Positions 12,323 through 14,577 of a stretch of DNA of 14,577 nt are shown here, piece by piece. The notes below the pieces were generated by a model. That model had not been told where the DNA came from. It searched no databases and saw nothing but the letters and a program-made list of their open reading frames with translations. The first letter of the stretch is position 1. The number at the start of each line of letters is the position of its first letter. The stretch comes from DATDAW01 sp036524675 (GTDB taxonomy: Bacteria; Verrucomicrobiota; Verrucomicrobiia; Chthoniobacterales; DASVRZ01). The DNA lies in the NCBI GenBank assembly GCA_036524675.1, contig DATDBU010000120.1, positions 1 to 14,577 on the forward strand. The letters run 5' to 3'. The translations under genes and the position numbers were made by a program.

Positions 12323-14577
12323 TCAGGGTTGGGGCTCCGCAGCAGTTGCTTCTGGCTGAGTGCTCCCGTCGCTTAATGAGATGTCTCCGGCCGCATCTTT
12401 CGCTCCTGGCACCGGCGTGCTGTCCAAGACCGAGAGCGCGGACGGGACCAAGTTCACCAAGGGCTTTTGCAACTCGATGTCCTGGGAGGAAGAGCCTACC
12501 AGTATCTTGTAGAGGCCGCGGGCTACGTCCCATGTCCCAGTTGCGACATTATAGTAAGCCAGCGAGCGGCGATCGAGGGTGATCGTTACCTTCCTGGATT
12601 TGCCAGGCTCAAGGTAGACCTTCTGGAAGCCCTTCAATTCCTTGAGCGGTCGCACTACGGGCGGATTCACCGGGGCAACATAGAGCTGCGCGACCTCTGC
12701 TCCGGCTCGATTGCCGATGTTTTTGACAAGGAAGCTGACTCGAACAAGGTCATCATCTTTCCTCATGATGTTCTTCTTCAGAACCAAGGGGTCAACTTCG
12801 ATATCCGAGTAGCGGAATTTCGTGTACGACAACCCATAGCCGAACGGATACTGAGGCTTGATGTGGTTTTTCTCGTAACCCCGATAGCCTATGAAAAGGC
12901 CTTCCGAATACTTGATTTCCAGAGCGCCCGGATCGTTGAGAGGGAAGGCCGCAAAGGCTGGATTATCCTGAACGCGCTTTTCCATCGTGATTGGCAGCTT
13001 TCCGGACGGATTGACTTCGCCGAAGAGAATCTCCGCAAGCGCCTGGCCGCCATACTGCCCGGGAAACCAGGCATGAAACAGGGCGGGCACTTTATTGACC
13101 CACGCTTGCATGTCGAAGCCGCCGCCGCCGTGCAAAACGACAATTGTGCGCTGATTTAGCTTCGTGGCATTCACGATCAGATCGTCCTGAAACTCCGGCA
13201 AGCGGAAGGACCGATCATGGGCCTCTCCCTCATATTCCTCATTGCCTCCAACAGCAAGCATCACTGCGTCATAGCCAGCGAGGTTGGCCGGAGGTTGCAA
13301 CGACGCCCAGCTGACTTTCAATCCCGTAACGGACACCAACGGGAGATTGAATAGACGAGCCGTACCCAGGTTCTTTGCCCTTAGCTCAATCGTAGCGGGA
13401 ACTCCTGCTTGCAGCTTGATTTTGCCGGATATTGGCACAAAAGGCGCTCCAGCGGAGGCCGGCGTATCAGGCATGCCGACAGTTGAAAAGCTATCCAGGA
13501 TCAACACGCCGTTCACACGAAGCTGAACGTTGCCCCCCGTGGAGACCTTGAAGAAGTGGTCGCCGCTAATCTTGGGCGTCATTTTTCCGGTCCAGATCCC
13601 CGAAAAGCTCAAAGGATTAATTGAAGGATCCGGCACGGTGCTCGCGTTGAATCGTCCAAAATCCAGGTAGCGGTCCACGCGAGTGGCGACGGGAGTTCCC
13701 GAAAGATCGGGAGTGTTGAAATATTGGCCGACCAGTCCTGCCAAACCCGTTGCGGTTTGCCACTCTGCCGTGCTGGAATCCGGAACCAATTCCGGGAAGT
13801 AGTCAACTTGGGCACCTTTCTTCAGCAGGGATTTGATGCCGTCGATTTCGCTAACGAAATTCGGAGGAGTCGCAGCTGGCACAGCGGCGCTACCCGCACC
13901 ACTTGGCGGTTCTCCGTTTGCATTGCGTCCGATCACCGCGACCTTTTTGATCGAGTGTTTGTTTAGTGGGAGAAAATTCTTTTTGTTCTCAAGGAGGACG
14001 ATGCCCTCGCGCGCGACATTGATCACCACCTCCTTGGATTTTTTGGCCGCGTCCTCGATCGCTGCATCGTCGCTTACCGGGGGCCGATCAATAAAGTCAT
14101 ACGCAATGATCGAGCGCAGGAGCCGCCGGACCATATTATTGATGTCTTCCTCCTTAATGTCCCCATTGGCAAGGGCTGGACGCAGCACTTCGGTCGGCGG
14201 GTTTTGGCGCGCATCGACAACCATCCGCCTGCGATCAGTGACGCCCGGTATGCCAGCAGCGAAGCCCGGCATGTCAATATCGGTGCCGGCCTGTACCGCC
14301 TTTACCCCATCGTGAATGCCCAGGAAGTCCGATTCGACGAATCCCAGGAAGCCCCAGTCCTGCCTCAAGACCTGTGTAATCAGAACTTGCTTTCGGAGGC
14401 AAAGCCACCGTTTTCCTCGTTAACGTTTACCGCGTTAAACGCACTCATGATTGCCGCCGTATTGGCAAGCTTGACCGCCGCCTCAAAGGGGGGCAGGTAA
14501 ATTTCACGGAGCGTCCGCTCGTCCGCCACGATGTTTATGAAAGTACGGTTAACCTCCTGATCGTTTAAAGCGAAGTG
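12323..14577 (-). CDS. GH3 beta-glycosidase with PA14 domain, 5' partial, one frameshift
   Basis: A family 3 glycoside hydrolase, beta-glucosidase-like, that releases terminal sugars from beta-linked oligosaccharides by a retaining mechanism. From the right edge one frame reads NDQEVNRTFINIVADERTLR and REIYLPPFEAAVK, then stops at 14380-14382. The next frame continues LITQVLRQDWGFLGF and VESDFLG, whose Asp is the expected nucleophile. A PA14 carbohydrate-binding domain (GLVGQYFNTPDLSG, about residues 208-356 from Met 14368) is inserted in the second catalytic domain. That domain resumes with AVGGNEEYEGEAHDRSFRLP, likely carrying the acid/base Glu. A fibronectin-III-like domain (EVAQLYVAP, LKELKGFQKV) ends the protein. 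Restoring one C at 14383 joins the halves as ESKFLITQ. The N-terminus and any signal peptide lie outside the window. Confidence 0.88.

Noticed and set aside
12467..13159. Long plus-strand open frame of 230 codons
   Set aside because: It lies wholly opposite the GH3 coding sequence, whose domains and motifs are clear, and its own product resembles no family.
1..14577. CRISPR array, tRNA, rRNA or replication origin
   Set aside because: No regularly spaced repeats, cloverleaf or rRNA-like stretches were seen by eye; the operator sites are dispersed and not array-like.

Overview
The window looks like accessory chromosome from a moderately GC-rich soil bacterium. The best guess is Acidobacteriota. 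This rests on the gene set: a hydroxynitrile-lyase-like cupin, two-domain carboxymuconolactone decarboxylase proteins, a PA14-containing GH3 glycosidase, and an SDR with a twin-arginine leader. No rRNA or marker gene is present, so the assignment is weak. Nearly every recognisable gene is on the minus strand. No tRNA, rRNA or CRISPR array was seen.

Layout, left to right. Positions 1-905 hold a plus-strand conserved hypothetical gene broken by four single-base shifts. Positions 1082-1414 hold a Tn3-family transposase N-terminal fragment. A 20-bp hairpin at 1571-1616 overlaps the start of a tiny Cys/Lys-rich ORF. A minus-strand run follows: RibD-like reductase, a 32-aa ORF and a flavin amine oxidase. 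Next come the tail of a zinc alcohol dehydrogenase, an NTP/NDP-exchange-like membrane transporter, an exported SDR, a damaged MFS efflux gene and AraC regulator 1. An operon of CMD protein, cupin, tautomerase and DUF2255 protein reaches 8770 and is followed by a relic of a second cupin. AraC regulator 2 and a GH3 beta-glycosidase that runs off the right edge complete the window.

The most interesting signal is regulatory. Four non-coding sites share the same architecture: two TTGCTC half-sites exactly 20 bp apart with a conserved spacer. They lie upstream of the SDR, the MFS gene, AraC 1 and the CMD operon. A fifth site, with one good half, lies upstream of AraC 2. The two AraC proteins have almost identical DNA-binding domains, so they probably read the same operator. 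Sites before the enzyme and transporter genes have one orientation and sites before the regulators have the other. This outlines a local AraC regulon not obvious from gene names. Its enzymes belong to usually cytosolic families, yet three carry export signals (SDR and cupin with Tat leaders, CMD with a Sec leader).

Seven of the reading-frame breaks can each be repaired by changing one base in a short homopolymer. This affects the left-hand pseudogene (four), MFS (one of two), cupin and GH3. Some genes may therefore be intact in the organism and broken only in this consensus. The MFS internal deletion and the ADH, cupin and Tn3 fragments are too large for that explanation and look like real decay.
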